Of a stretch of 64,000 bases of DNA, positions 42,102-53,720 are shown in pieces (the first letter of the stretch is position 1; each line of letters opens with the position of its first letter). Source of the stretch: Nemertoderma westbladi (Eukaryota; Xenacoelomorpha; Nemertodermatida; Nemertodermatidae); contig JAUCBJ010006470.1 of the NCBI GenBank assembly GCA_032718475.1, forward strand, positions 62,001 through 126,000, in the 5' to 3' direction. Under the pieces are notes generated by a model, which worked only from the letters and a program-made list of their open reading frames with translations, was not told where the DNA came from and made no database searches. Position numbers and translations under genes: made by a program.

Positions 42102-43623
42102 ATGATTGAGTTGATAGAAGATGATCTTGGTATCAGGGAGCGATATACTCTACCTTTACAAGCGTTTGTTGATAGCTTGATACGCGGCGACGCTGGTCCA
42201 ACTACTACGGAGGACGATGGTCGTTATATCTAACTGCCAATGTCCCGGGAGCAACTTGCGCGTGGGTTGGACTGTAGAAAATATCACCATCGCTATACGC
42301 ATCGTAATGGTACGTATATGGACTTCTTAACTACTGGTCATCCTATCGACCTACACGATACGAACGATATAGACACCAAAAGGGAAATGGTTTTATTTAA
42401 ATATCATACCCAGCGGAAGCGGAACGATAAACTGAGGCTCGAACACGAAAATTCTATTCGAAACCGACTCGAAAGTGCAGATGTTGAAGAGCCGGATAAA
42501 CGCAGCGACTTCACCAAATACCTGGAATTCTTGAGAGAAACCTATCTCAATATTACCAGTCAACAGAATCTAGAAACTCGATATCCTCAAGGTATACATC
42601 ATGACCGCATGGTAGAACTCAAACGGCTCTATTCCACTATGATGTATCTTACCGCCGATCGACCGCTATCTGTTGTACCGGATAGCTTCGAACAGATGGA
42701 GGAATATTGTAAGCTGGAGAAAGATCACTCGCGTTTCCCCTACAAGACGTGCGTCTTTGGTATTATTGCGATGAATGCCCTAGACCCAACCAACAAACGG
42801 AAAGACCTAAACATCCGCGGAGACGTTGCACTAAACACGGTTTTACTCGCTATACTGGCGGGAGTTTCGAGCGAAATTTGTTTGACGTATCACCTACGCT
42901 CGTTCGACTCAGACGATCCTTAAATAAACCAATGATCAGAGTTTCGGAATACTCGATCAGACCTCCTCATTCCCTAGTGAGACCTCAGACTCTTGATCCT
43001 ATTAGTATGACGGATCCTCCCGAGCTGTACTCACTGTTCAAAGATCTAGTGTTACCTGAACAATTAGTCGGTGGCACCCCGGTTGTGGGCTTCCTAGATA
43101 TTAGCCCATCCTACCTAGCCGGATTGGGACGCGGACATTTAATATCGCCGTTTAACCCTTACCATCGTCCCGGCTTAACACGATATAACCTGTCACCAAA
43201 GTGGCGGAGAGCGTTGTACCAAATGAGTTAGACGCTATTCTACAAAGATCAGAAAAGGAACTTACGCTTGTTCAGATAAACGGAAATTGCACTAGCAAGT
43301 CCAAGCGGTAAACAAAGTAACTTTATCTCAGTTCGATCGGGAAATCCAGAATCTCTAAGAAGTTATCGAACTTGGACGACCCTATTCTCTGCGAGAGTTT
43401 TTGGATGAACGTATCCAGCTACGAGCGGAGGAAAATCAGCTTGAGGAGAAGCATATCGAAACGGCGGATACCCCGACCATAATCCTACACCTTCTGATGC
43501 AATCATATTGCCCCTTCACCCAGGATTTATAGCCCTCCTAGTAAAGTGGCTCCCCCCAAAGAGAAAAGGACTCTTGCTAGCTTTAAAAAACTGCGTAAAC
43601 GCCGTCCACGCAAGACAGACTAA
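42102..43623 (+). pseudogene. Family-2 ORF3 remnant, element C
   Basis: Homologous to the N-terminal third of family-1 ORF3: shared R-L-Y...M-Y-L...P-L...V...F...M...Y pattern and a C-D-E-C ... R-C-T-K-H zinc-ribbon-like motif equivalent to CxxC...CxxH. It starts at ATG 42102; TAA near 42232 replaces a Glu codon of the D copy. The main open stretches are 42240-42923 and, in another frame, 42749-43231, so a frameshift lies near 42745. The region ends near 43623 with a Lys/Arg-rich tail. No zinc knuckles are seen, so this family either lost them or never had them. Confidence 0.65.
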
Positions 43624-43692
43624 CTGTTTAGAGTATTTTTATATTTTAGAAACTGTGATTTTTTATATTTTATAGAATTAAATCCCATTTTC

Positions 43693-43701
43693 TGGGAGCG
43701 G
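43693..43701 (+). other. Likely polypurine tract of element C
   Basis: TGGGAGCGG directly before the TG of the LTR at 43702. Confidence 0.6.
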
Positions 43702-44871
43702 TGTAAAAGCTTTTGTGGGATATAACTGGCCCTTTTGCTTCGCAATCCAGTTTCCCTCAATGCGCTCAAATACTCTAAAGAAAAACTCCCTAACTCAAAT
43801 GATGCAAGCTACCGGCTGATTGGCTGATTTGCTGTACGTATGGCCTCTTTGTTCTGTTCGATCAACCAACCAGAGCAAGGTCAACCAAGCAGAGTGATTC
43901 ATCCTGTGTGTTGGCTAAGGGCTGCAAAAACCCGAATAGTTCGGCATTTAGACATTCGTGGAATCTGTGGAATATGGAGCTCTGCCAATGAGAGCTTTTC
44001 CTCTTTGTGTTGAAAGCTATCTGCAACAGCTCACAGGGTCAATGTTTACATTTTGTCCTGAGCCTAGAAGACCGGCTTTTGGAATCTCTGTGTTTTTCAG
44101 TCTTAGCCCAACATTAGTAGGCTTAATTATAGAACGTATATCTGTTATATTAACAATTCATATCAATCAAACAAACCAAATCGATCATATCAATTTATAC
44201 CTTAACACTTGTACTGCTATTTACTGTCGGTTATTCATTATATCTGTTGATGGAATATTATTATATTGGAGAATATCAATCAATAATCAGACACCCCAAT
44301 CTTCTTGATATACTGAAGGTTAGAGAGACCGGTTACATATAACGATTGCGACTTACATTAAAGTGGTTTGAAGTGAATCTAATGCTATTTCATAGGCACT
44401 ACATGTATTGTCTGTTGTTCTCTTTATATGTGACTAAAATTAGTGAAGGTCGGCAGATCAGTGTGCAGCATTGTGCAGTATGATTGTGACTGATAACAAA
44501 GCATCTCCTAAAGAATGCGCCATATACGTGAATCCATAGCCATCCCGTTGTGTCTAGTTTAAGTCATAACTCTGTTTACATATTTAGAGCGCCACGTCCT
44601 AAAGGAACTGTTAATATTTCCCGAAAGTGAATAATATTTGTCAGAGATTATATATTACGATCAGTCGAATAATACAGTAGGCCTACACCGCAATAAGATT
44701 AAGCTTCCGAATCCAGTCTCCCGGGTATATCCAACGGGTGAATGGACGCGCATAGACTGGCTTCGGCTAATGTAGTGTATCAAATACTCGTCATAGGCTA
44801 AAGTCGATTTATTATCTAGAAGACATCCCAATTTGGCAGGTTAAACTGCTAAAGGTCTGAAAGCGAGTACA
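43702..44871 (+). repeat. 3' LTR of element C
   Basis: 1,170 bp, TGTAAAAGC...GCGAGTACA. Clearly more diverged from the other family-2 LTRs than they are from one another. The short ORF at 43958-44308 is a chance frame. Confidence 0.85.
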
Positions 44872-45479
44872 GAACTGAAGGAGCAGGTTACAGAGGCGTG
44901 TTGGGGGAACCAAAACAATAAACGAAAGTTAACACTAACACATGTTACATTATGCAGGTTACTTAATTGGGTCTTTGTTTTGTACTCACCAAACTGAAAA
45001 ACGCCAAACAGGCCTACAGTTTCTGAGTTTATACCGGTCAGATTGAAACTCATACACATCAGCACATTGTAGTTATTAATTAATATATGTGGGGCGAGCC
45101 ACGAAGTGAGCGAAGCTTTAGGGGCACCATTAACTAGTTGTCTGACGTCGTTTAATTTTTGATTGCTAAAAACTCGGTTATTTCTTTACGAAATTCAACC
45201 AAACTTGTTACGTATGTAGTCTGTCAAAAGAGTAAAGCACACCGCGGTAACCGATCTAGACGTCGCCCAGCAACACCGTTAACATTGGTGACACCTGCAG
45301 GATCGACGGAAACACCTTTTTTAAACGCCTGTAGCTAAAGAATGAAAGCAAAAATATAAATTCTGGCTCACCCACCCAGGAGGAGTTGAGTGAAACCATC
45401 TCTGTTTCAAATTTCATGCAATTTCAATAAGATTTCTGGAAAAATTAGGGGGGGGGGGTGGGGGGGGGGGGGGCATGTA
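44872..45479. other. Unassigned DNA right of element C
   Basis: No gene. A GCGAGCCACGAAGTGAGCGA stretch near 45092 and a broken poly-G tract at 45448-45473 are the only marked features. Confidence 0.4.
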
Positions 45480-45655
45480 CCAGAATAACCATACTATATT
45501 CCAGGACATGGTGTATAGAAGTAGGTATTAATTTAAGTATAGGCTACTATTACGGTTTACCACAGAAACTTTTATCTCGATTGCAATATGTTCAGAATTC
45601 TCCTACTCGATTATTGTGTAATACTGTAATGTTAAGAAGAGTGACCTGACCGCCT
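45480..45655 (+). mobile_element. LINE fragment: RT C-terminal region, CR1/L2-like
   Basis: Encodes a Y-Y-G-L-P-x-x-L-L-S-R-L-Q-Y-V-Q-N segment, a signature downstream of the RT core in CR1/L2-type LINEs. The frame stops at 45649. The continuing part of the same LINE resumes at about 46935. Confidence 0.65.
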
Positions 45656-46934
45656 ACATATTACAACATTGTCAAGGCTTTTACAAGCGGCTAACCCTGC
45701 ATCGGCCAAAGAAGTTCGTTTGTAGCCCTTGTGAGTACTATCCTTGGGATACCTGCCGCATAGCAGGAGCACAGTAGTTGATTATTCCACTGCTGTTTGA
45801 TACTATTGGCTTCCATATCATCTGCTTACAGTACATTACATTACATTACAATATCTAGACATAGAACATTAGACATACTGTATGAATCAACACTATAAAT
45901 GGTTGGTAATATACAGGAAAATACAAATAGATTAGAATAACCATGATACACTTTTAACTATTCCCTATAACTTTCAATTCTATAAAGTATATTATTATAA
46001 TCACTGAATTCGACAGCCATATTAGATAATTCATATTCATCAATTTTATATTTTAAAACTATTTATTTCTTGACAGGCAACTTTATTTTGATTTATAATC
46101 TTGAGTGTAATTAAAACCATGCGATTCACATGTGATTTAACGCATGATATTCTCATTATGTAAAACATGCGTAAAATAAGCGTTAAGTGAGGTGTGATTC
46201 CCATGCGATTTTCATGCATGGAATCACATGCGTAAAATAAGTTGTGAATCGCATGCGTGGAATTGCTTCCCTATTTTACATGTGAATCACATGCGAATCA
46301 CAGTGAGTTTTATCGCTATTTATTGAGCCGCAATAAAAACGCATGACGCATTAAAATCACTTGCGTTACGCATGCCCATTTTTCACTGGGTTGTGTTGTC
46401 AGTGGGCAAGTGTACGTGTGACATATTTATATTACAAGTAGGTCATTATGTTGAATCTAGTTCATGGTAAGCGCACAGCTCACTCGTACTGAACACATTA
46501 TAGTATTAATAGATTATAGTTACAAGTTGGGGAATAATATTGCAGTATTGCGGATGCACACACTCACACTAAATGAACCGAATCTATTACAGACAGGTTA
46601 CAGTCAGCACTCACCGGGTGTAACGCAAAATGGTGTGATCCTTGGTCTAGTATATTCATGAACAATATAATGCAATAGTAATAACTATAATACAATGATA
46701 TAATATAATTGATTATTATATATACAGTGAGGATGGAAACAGCCAATAAGGCGCAAGAACACCGTAAAGTATGGCAACCAATAGGAGTTTTAGAACTATG
46801 GCAACCGATGCTGGGCAACGGATAAACAAGATCAACAGTGACATATGGCATGGATTGGACACAAAATATTATGCACACAAAAGTTGAATAGTTCTCTGAT
46901 AAAATATAAGATTTTGATATGCAGTTAGCGTGTG
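45656..46934. other. Insertion splitting the LINE
   Basis: About 1.28 kb between two adjoining parts of the LINE frame. It contains a TACATT microsatellite near 45832, a CATGCG-rich stretch (46110-46390) and AT-rich DNA. No coding region that I can support, and the ends show no clear inverted repeats. Confidence 0.4.
46110..46390. repeat. CATGCG-rich inverted-repeat cluster
   Basis: Many copies of ATGCG, GATTCACATG and their complements in both orientations in 280 bp, e.g. near 46115, 46201, 46245, 46281 and 46370. Looks like a palindromic non-autonomous element or a folded repeat; not identified. Confidence 0.45.
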
Positions 46935-47335
46935 CATCAAAATCCATTCCTTAAACAACTGCATTGGTTGCTGATTTCACGCAGGATTGATTTTAAGATT
47001 GCTGTATACACGTACACGTAGGCGTACACGTAGACGTAGACGTAGACGTACACGTACACGTCACGTACACGTACACGTACACTTACAAGTGTCTCCACAA
47101 CATGGCGCCGGCGTATCTTACTAACCTCATATCTATGTATTCTCCCTCACGCGTTTTGCGATCAAGCACCGCCGGTTACTTGAATGTCCAACGATATAGA
47201 CTAGATAATTATGGAAAGCGGGCTTTTTCTGTGTCTGCCCCGTTGGTATGGAATGCACTGCCAAACGAAGTTCGATCAGCACCGTCTCTAGCATCGTTTA
47301 AGACCAAATTAAAGACCCACTATTTTAAAGATGAA
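46935..47335 (+). mobile_element. LINE 3' end, first copy, CR1/L2-like
   Basis: Resumes with L-K-Q-L-H-W-L-L...R-I-D-F-K-I, then an imperfect TACACG array (about 47005-47083), then M-A-P-A-Y-L-T-N-L-I and the typical C-terminus S-A-P-L-V-W-N-A-L-P-N-E-V-R ... F-K-T-K-L-K-T-H-Y-F. Runs into the large hexamer satellite. Confidence 0.75.
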
Positions 47336-47770
47336 TACGTACACGTACACGTACACGTACACGTACACGTACACGTACACGTACACGTACACGTACACGT
47401 ACACGTACACGTACACGTACACGTACACGTACACGTACACGTACACGTACACGTACACGTACACGTACACGTACACGTACACGTACACGTACACGTACAC
47501 GTACACGTACACGTACACGTACACGTACACGTACACGTACACGTACACGTACACGTACACGTACACGTACACGTACACGTACACGTACACGTACACGTAC
47601 ACGTACACGTACACGTACACGTACACGTACACGTACACGTACACGTACACGTACACGTACACGTACACGTACACGTACACGTACACGTACACGTACACGT
47701 ACACGTACACGTACACGTACACGTACACGTACACGTACACGTACACGTACACGTACACGTACACGTACAC
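47336..47770. repeat. (TACACG)n satellite, about 72 perfect copies
   Basis: 435 bp of an uninterrupted hexamer. All long frames across it (alternating His-Val, Tyr-Thr, Tyr-Val, Arg-Val) are products of the repeat, not genes. Confidence 0.95.
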
Positions 47771-48190
47771 TTACAAGTGTCTCCACAACATGGCGCCGGC
47801 GTATCTTACTAACCTCATATCAATGTATTCTCCCTCACGCGTTTTGCGATCAAGCACCGCCGGTTACTTGAATGTCCAACGATATAGACTAGATAATTAT
47901 GGAAAGCGGGCTTTTTCTGTGTCTGCCCCGTTGGTATGGAATGCACTGCCAAACGAAGTTCGATCAGCACCGTCTCTAGCATCGTTTGAGACCAAATTAA
48001 AGACCCACTATTTTAAAGATGAATACGAACTCTAACGTTTTTATAAATTTTTATTAGTATCAACTTTTTATAGTGTTGTGTAGATAGATCATAAACTGTA
48101 TTCCGTTTTAATTATTGAGTAGTGTGCGCCTAGAACAATGCGTATAGGCGTGGTAGAAATATATTATTATTATTATTTTTATTATTAGGA
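47769..48190 (+). mobile_element. LINE 3' end, second copy
   Basis: Near-perfect duplicate of 47081-47335 at a distance of 688 bp, followed by the true end: stop codon near 48035, a hairpin GCGCCTAG...TAGGCG in the 3' UTR and a TATT/ATT tail. Only a few substitutions separate the two copies. Confidence 0.78.
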
Positions 48191-48320
48191 AGATATAGAC
48201 CACAAGTTAATATGAATGCAATGCACAGAAACAGATAGATATAATAACCATTTTACGAAAATAATACATGATAATAGACAATGATCTGTTACGAGTGTGA
48301 CTGAAAAAGAAGATAGCGGT

Positions 48321-49495
48321 TGTTCGCGCTTTCAGACCTTTGGCAGTTTAACCCGCCAAATTAGGATGTCTTCTAGATAATAATTCGCTTTTAGCCTATG
48401 ACAAGTATTTGATTCACTATACTAGTCGAAACCAATCTGTGCGCGATCATTCACCCGCTGGATATACCCGGGAGATTGGGTTCGACGGCTTAATCGTATT
48501 GCTATGTAGGCCTAATGTATTATTCGACTGACAGTATTATATAATCTCTGACAATATTATTCACCTTCGGGAAATATTAACAGTTCCTTTAGGACGTGGC
48601 GCTCTACCTATATAAACAGAGTTATGACTTAAACTACTCACAACGATATGGCTTAGTTACAATTCACATATATGGCGCATTCTTTAGGAAATGCTTCGTT
48701 ATCAGTCTCACTCATACACAATGCTGCACAATACTGCACACTGATCTGCCGATCTTCACTGATTTTAGTCACATATAAAAGGAACACGGACCGAATCATG
48801 TAGGGTCTATCAAATAACATTAGATTCACTTCAAACCACTTTAACATAAGTCACAATCGTTATATGTAACCTTTCTCTCTTACCTTCGGTATATCAAGAA
48901 TATTGGGTTTTCGGGGTTATTTATCGTTATTCCAAATATAATAATTCATCAACCATATTATGAAGAACTGACAGTAAATAGCAGTATAACAATATAAAAG
49001 TATGCACAGGTTGTTTGATTAGGTATGGTATGTTATGAGTTGAGGTATGATAACGGATATATGTCCTTATAATTAAGCCTACTAGTGTAAGACTAAAAAC
49101 TGAAAACACGGAGGTGCCAAAAGCCGGTTCTTAGGCTCTGGGCAAAACATAACACTGAACTACTGTACTGAGCCTCTGTATACACCTCCAACACAGAGAC
49201 AACAAACGCTCTGATTGGTCAACCGAACAACGAGAGAACAAAGAAACAAAGAACTGTCGACGTGGCAATATCAGCTGCTAGCCGTCGTCATGGTAGCGCC
49301 ACTGTTTTCAAGAGTATCCAGCTATTGCGTCACGAAATTACGGATTATGTCCTTTAAAGTACACATACAGAAGAAATGACTTTTATGTCCTCTAAAACAC
49401 CAGTACAGTAAGGACACGGCCTTTTTATGCCTGGTAAACCAACTACAGAGTACTTTACGGGAAAATAACCGGCTAATTACGCAAAAGCTTTTACA
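48321..49495 (-). repeat. 3' LTR of element D
   Basis: 1,175 bp, TGTAAAAGC...GCGCGAACA on the minus strand. The half next to GCGCGAACA is nearly identical to the solo LTR and element C; the other half (about 49080-49480) is unrelated to theirs. Outer flank GCGGT would be the target duplication. Confidence 0.85.
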
Positions 49496-49504
49496 CCGCT
49501 CCCA
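49496..49504 (-). other. Likely polypurine tract of element D
   Basis: Minus-strand TGGGAGCGG next to the LTR. Confidence 0.6.
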
Positions 49505-49569
49505 GAAAATGGGATTTAAGTCTATAAAATATAACAAATCACAGTTTCTAAAATATAAAGATACTCTAA

Positions 49570-50512
49570 ACAGTTAGTCTTTCTTACGCAGACGGCGTTT
49601 ACGCAGTTTTTGAGGCTAGCAAGAGTCTTTTTCTCTTTGGGGGGAGCCACTTTACTAGGAGGGCCATAACTCCTGGGTGAAGGGTGCAATATGATTGCAT
49701 CAGAAGGTGTAGAATTATGGTCGAGGTATCTGCCGTTTCGATATGCTTCTCCTCGAGCTGATTTTCCTCCGCTCGTAGCTGGATACGTTCATCCAAAATC
49801 TCTCGCAGAGAATAGGATCGTCCAAGTTCGATAACTTCTTAGAGATTCTGGATTTCCCAATCGAATTGAGATAAGGCCAATTCGTTTATCGATTGGACTT
49901 ACTGTTATAACTTACGTTTATCTGAACAAACGCAGGTTTCTTTTTTGATCTTTATAGAATAGCGTTTAACTCGTTTCGTACAACGCTCTCCTTCACCTTG
50001 ATGAGGGGTTGTATCGCGTTAAACGGGGACGACCATACGGTTGGATAGTGATATTAGGTGTCCGCGTCACAATCCGGCTAGGTAAGATGGGCGGCTAGCT
50101 AGAAATCACTGTCGGAGTGTTACCGATTAATTGTTAGGGTAGCACTAGATCTTTGAACAGTGAATACAGTCCGCGAGGATCCGCGACACCACCAGGATCG
50201 CAGGTCTGAGGTCCAACTAAGGAATGAGGAGATTTGACCGAGTATTCCGGGACTCTGATCGTAGGTTTACTCCAGGATCGTTCGAGCCGAGTGAGCATAG
50301 GTGATACGTCAAACAAGTTTCGCTCGAACTCCAGTAAATATAACGAGCACAACTGTGTTTAACACAACGTTTCCGTAGATGTTTATGTCTTTCCGTTTAT
50401 TGGCTGGGTCTAGGACATTTATCGTAATAATACCAAAGACGCACGTCTGGTAGGGGAAACGCGGATGATATTTATTTGTTGTTACAATGCTTCTATCAAG
50501 AATCCCAAATAT
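49570..50512 (-). pseudogene. Family-2 ORF3 remnant of element D, downstream part
   Basis: Continuation of ORF3 beyond the solo LTR. It matches element C from just before the zinc-ribbon motif to the basic Lys/Arg-rich end near 49575. Several stops and indels interrupt it; the longest open piece is about 72 codons (50352-50134). One base fewer than C near 49610 shifts the basic tail out of frame. Confidence 0.6.
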
Positions 50513-50517
50513 ATGTT

Positions 50518-51674
50518 TGTAAAAGCTTTTGTGGGATAACTGATTCGTTTGCCTTGCTAACCAGTTCCCCCCCAGGCGCTAGAATACTCTAAAAAGGGAT
50601 CTATAACTCGAATAGCGCAAGCTACCGGCTGATTGGCTGATTCGCTGTGCGAAGGGATCTGGGCTACGTTTGATTGTCCAACCAGCTTGGGAAAGTTGCC
50701 CCACAGCCCTGCTGTCTTTATCTGCCAATAGGATTTGAGTTGATTTTGATTTCGACCTATCACAGATCTACTGAACTGAATTTTCCTATCTGTATGCTCT
50801 TTCTCTGTGGTGGGTGGAAGCCTTTGTAAATAAGGTTTTTCTTATCAGTTTTCAGTGTTGTTGGTCTTTCTGTCCTGAGCCAGGAGAGAACGGCTTGTAA
50901 ATATTTTGTGCTTTTCTGTTTTAGTCTAACACTAGTAGGCTTAATTATAAGGACATATATCCGTTATCTTAACACACACTGAATCACTGTGTATACTTTT
51001 ATATTGTTATACTGCTATTTACTGTCAGTTCTTCATAATATGGTTGATGAATTATTATATTTGGAATAACGATAAATAAGCCCGAAACCCAATATTCTTG
51101 ATATACCGAAGGTAAGAGAGAAAGGTTACATATAACGATTGTGACTTATGTTAAAGTGGTTTGAAGTGAATCTAATGTTATTTGATAGACCCTACATGAG
51201 TCGGTCCGTGTTCCTTTTATATATAACTAAAATCAGTGAAGATCGGCAGATCAGTGTGCAGTATTGTGCAGCATTGTGTATGAGTGAGCCTGATAACGAA
51301 GCATTTCCTAAAGAATGCGCCATATATGTGAATTATAACTAAGCCATATCGTTGTGAGTAGTTTAAGTCATAACTCTGTTTATATAGATAGAGCGCCACG
51401 TCCTAAAGGAACTGTTAATATTTCCCGAAGGTGAATAATATTGTCAGAGATTATATAATACTGTCAGTCGAATAATACATTAAGCTTACATAGCAATAAG
51501 ATTAAGCCGTCGAACCCAATCTCCCGGGTATATCCAGCGGGTGAATGATCGCGCACAGATTGGTTTCGACTAGTGTAGTGAATTAAATACTTGTCATAGG
51601 CTAAAAGTGATTTATTATCTAGAAGACATCCTAATTTGGCGGGTTAAACTGCCAAAGGTCTGAAAGCGCGAACA
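50518..51674 (-). mobile_element. Solo LTR of family 2 inserted in ORF3 of element D
   Basis: 1,157 bp. Family-2 LTRs read TGTAAAAGC...GCGCGAACA; here that sense runs along the plus strand, opposite to element D. Flanked by an exact 5-bp target duplication ATGTT at 50513-50517 and 51675-51679. It has no internal sequence, so it is the product of LTR-LTR recombination. The strand field should be read as plus for the LTR sense. Confidence 0.85.
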
Positions 51675-52063
51675 ATGTTGGAGTTACCGCGTTTATTTGT
51701 TTCTTTAATGTCTTTTCTTTCGAGTCGATTTCGAATAGGATTTTCGCATTAGAATTTTGGTTTATCGTTTCGACTCCTCTGGGTAGGATATGTTCGACAT
51801 AGTCCGTATCGTGTAAATCGATAGAATGGCCAATGGTTAAGAAGTCCATATACATACCATTACAATGCGTGTAGCGAGCGGTGAATTTTCCATAGTCCAA
51901 TTCACGCGTAAGTTACTTCCAGGAAATCGTAGGTTCGATATAACGACCATCATCCTTCGTAGTAGTTGGACTAGTATCACCGCGTATCAAGCTATCAACA
52001 AACGCTTGAAAGTAGAGTATATCGCTCCCTGATACCAAGACCATCTTCTATCAACTCCGTCAT
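51675..52063 (-). pseudogene. Family-2 ORF3 remnant of element D, upstream part
   Basis: Begins at ATG 52063, aligned with the start in element C. A 2-nt deletion near 52010 shifts the frame early. The R-Y-T-H...N-G-x-Y-M-D-F segment near 51870 is shared with C. Cut by the solo LTR. Confidence 0.6.
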
Positions 52064-53720
52064 ATCTGCTATATATGAGTTTATTAATATTATAATGAGT
52101 TTATATTTAGGCTAGCGAGCGTCGCTGCCTACCCCCATCAGCCCCCGGACAGTGCGAGATCCTCAGCGCCGATGTGTCGTAGCCGCTGTACTTTCGCCAA
52201 CGACGTAGCCGCACAACGACAACGACAACCGGCACAAGTCACTCGACTGTCCGTCCCAAAGGCTTAGATACACCTCAGGTTCTTACTGGAGAGTTAGGGT
52301 TACTTTCACAATTGCGACTCGCTACTGTAAACACACCTTAGTAGTAACATTCGCCTATAAACTCACAAATACCACACACACAACTTGTCACAAATTACAC
52401 ACACTCGGGCCATTTGTCCGTTAGTCAATGCCTTCCAGAATGTCACTGTATTATTATGTATCCTTGGATACTAGCAGTGCGCTATTTATTCCCTGTGCTA
52501 TTCAATGGGACAAGCTTTCTATTGTTCTTTTAACTCAATTCTAATTCTAGCGTGGTTGTTGCTATGGTGACATTATGCAAAGCTAGCGGTAGAATTAGGG
52601 TAATTCCAATGCATACAGATCTGGGATGTTATTTAATAGTAATTCTTTAATGGTCAATGTCCTGTTTTATACATGACTTTATGAATTTTATCGGCTATTG
52701 ACTATGTCTGGGGGACTTTCGCACACTCATACGCATAATAAGATAAATCTCCGCTCCCTTGATCTATTAATTAATGGAATTTTGGGAATGTTATAAATTG
52801 CGTAAAAATGGCAATTTATTAAATTCATTAAAAGGCATGAATTTAAATTTATTCCCTGAAATTTTATTATTTGATAATTAAATTGACATATTTTGATTCT
52901 AGAACATGTCTGGGGACACAAGATCCTTAATTCTGTGACAATTGTCTTTTTAAGAATATCAGTAAATGCTACGATATCTTAATTGACTAGAATTGTTGAA
53001 GGATCTGAATTTTACAGATTTTGATTTATTAGATTTGCAAATATTAAATAATTAATATTTGAGATGGGCACCGATTTATTCCAGAACTTGTCTGGGGACG
53101 TTAACCACTGATTCTAGAATTTGTCTTTCAAGTATATCGGTGGGTGCCGCGATATCTTAATCGACTAGAATTACAGATGGTCAAAGAGTTTAACAGATTT
53201 ATTTTGCGTTATACGCTACTGTTAAAGGGACATCACGCTACTATATGTATTATCTAATATACGGTATGAGAGCAATATCGCACGAAGCAATGTCAGTGTG
53301 AAGAGGCAAGTCGTTTCCAAGGTCTACCCAGAGCTTGGTTTAGCCGAGACACGAGGATCTGAACTTTGCATTCCTAATACTCTGCGTACCAATAATACTT
53401 AAATATAGTAGAGCTTTATTGTACTTTAATAAGCACGGACATTTCATCTTACTGTAGTCACGTATTTATAATATGCTACGGGCAGTAAGGAAAGAGAAAA
53501 AGAATTATTTCTCGCCGTCGCACTAAATATATAATATACCTAATTAAATAATAAACGCGAATATATATTGCACTAATCTACTAAATAATCTCTAAAATAC
53601 CACACTACTAAATAAAATTAAATAAAACGATTAAAATAAAATTACATAATAATACATACATAAATATAAAATAATAAAATAATGTAAAATAATAGAGTCA
53701 CACGCCCACTCCGAACGATA
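52064..53720 (-). other. Spacer between pol and ORF3, element D
   Basis: Counterpart of 40461-42101. The two hairpin repeats lie near 52898-52913 (partly decayed, CATGT loop) and 53081-53095 (stem CCAGA/TCTGG with CAAGT loop on the sense strand). AT-rich near pol; no gene seen. Confidence 0.6.

Larger units (their letters stand above)
36862..44871 (+). mobile_element. Element C: internally deleted family-2 BEL/Pao retrotransposon
   Basis: Plus strand: 3' 762 bp of the 5' LTR, then directly the middle of RT through integrase, spacer, ORF3 remnant, primer, full 3' LTR. Compared with D, more than 7 kb (leader, gag, protease, start of RT) is missing between LTR and pol. It carries further lesions in pol and ORF3 and a more diverged 3' LTR, so it is old and inactive. 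Confidence 0.85.

Noticed and set aside
43958-44308. 116-codon ORF
   Set aside because: Lies wholly in an LTR, not kept in the other family-2 LTRs, no domain.
47102-48035. Long frames rich in His-Val, Tyr-Thr, Arg-Val
   Set aside because: They are readings of the (TACACG)n satellite; only the flanking LINE ends have coding origin.
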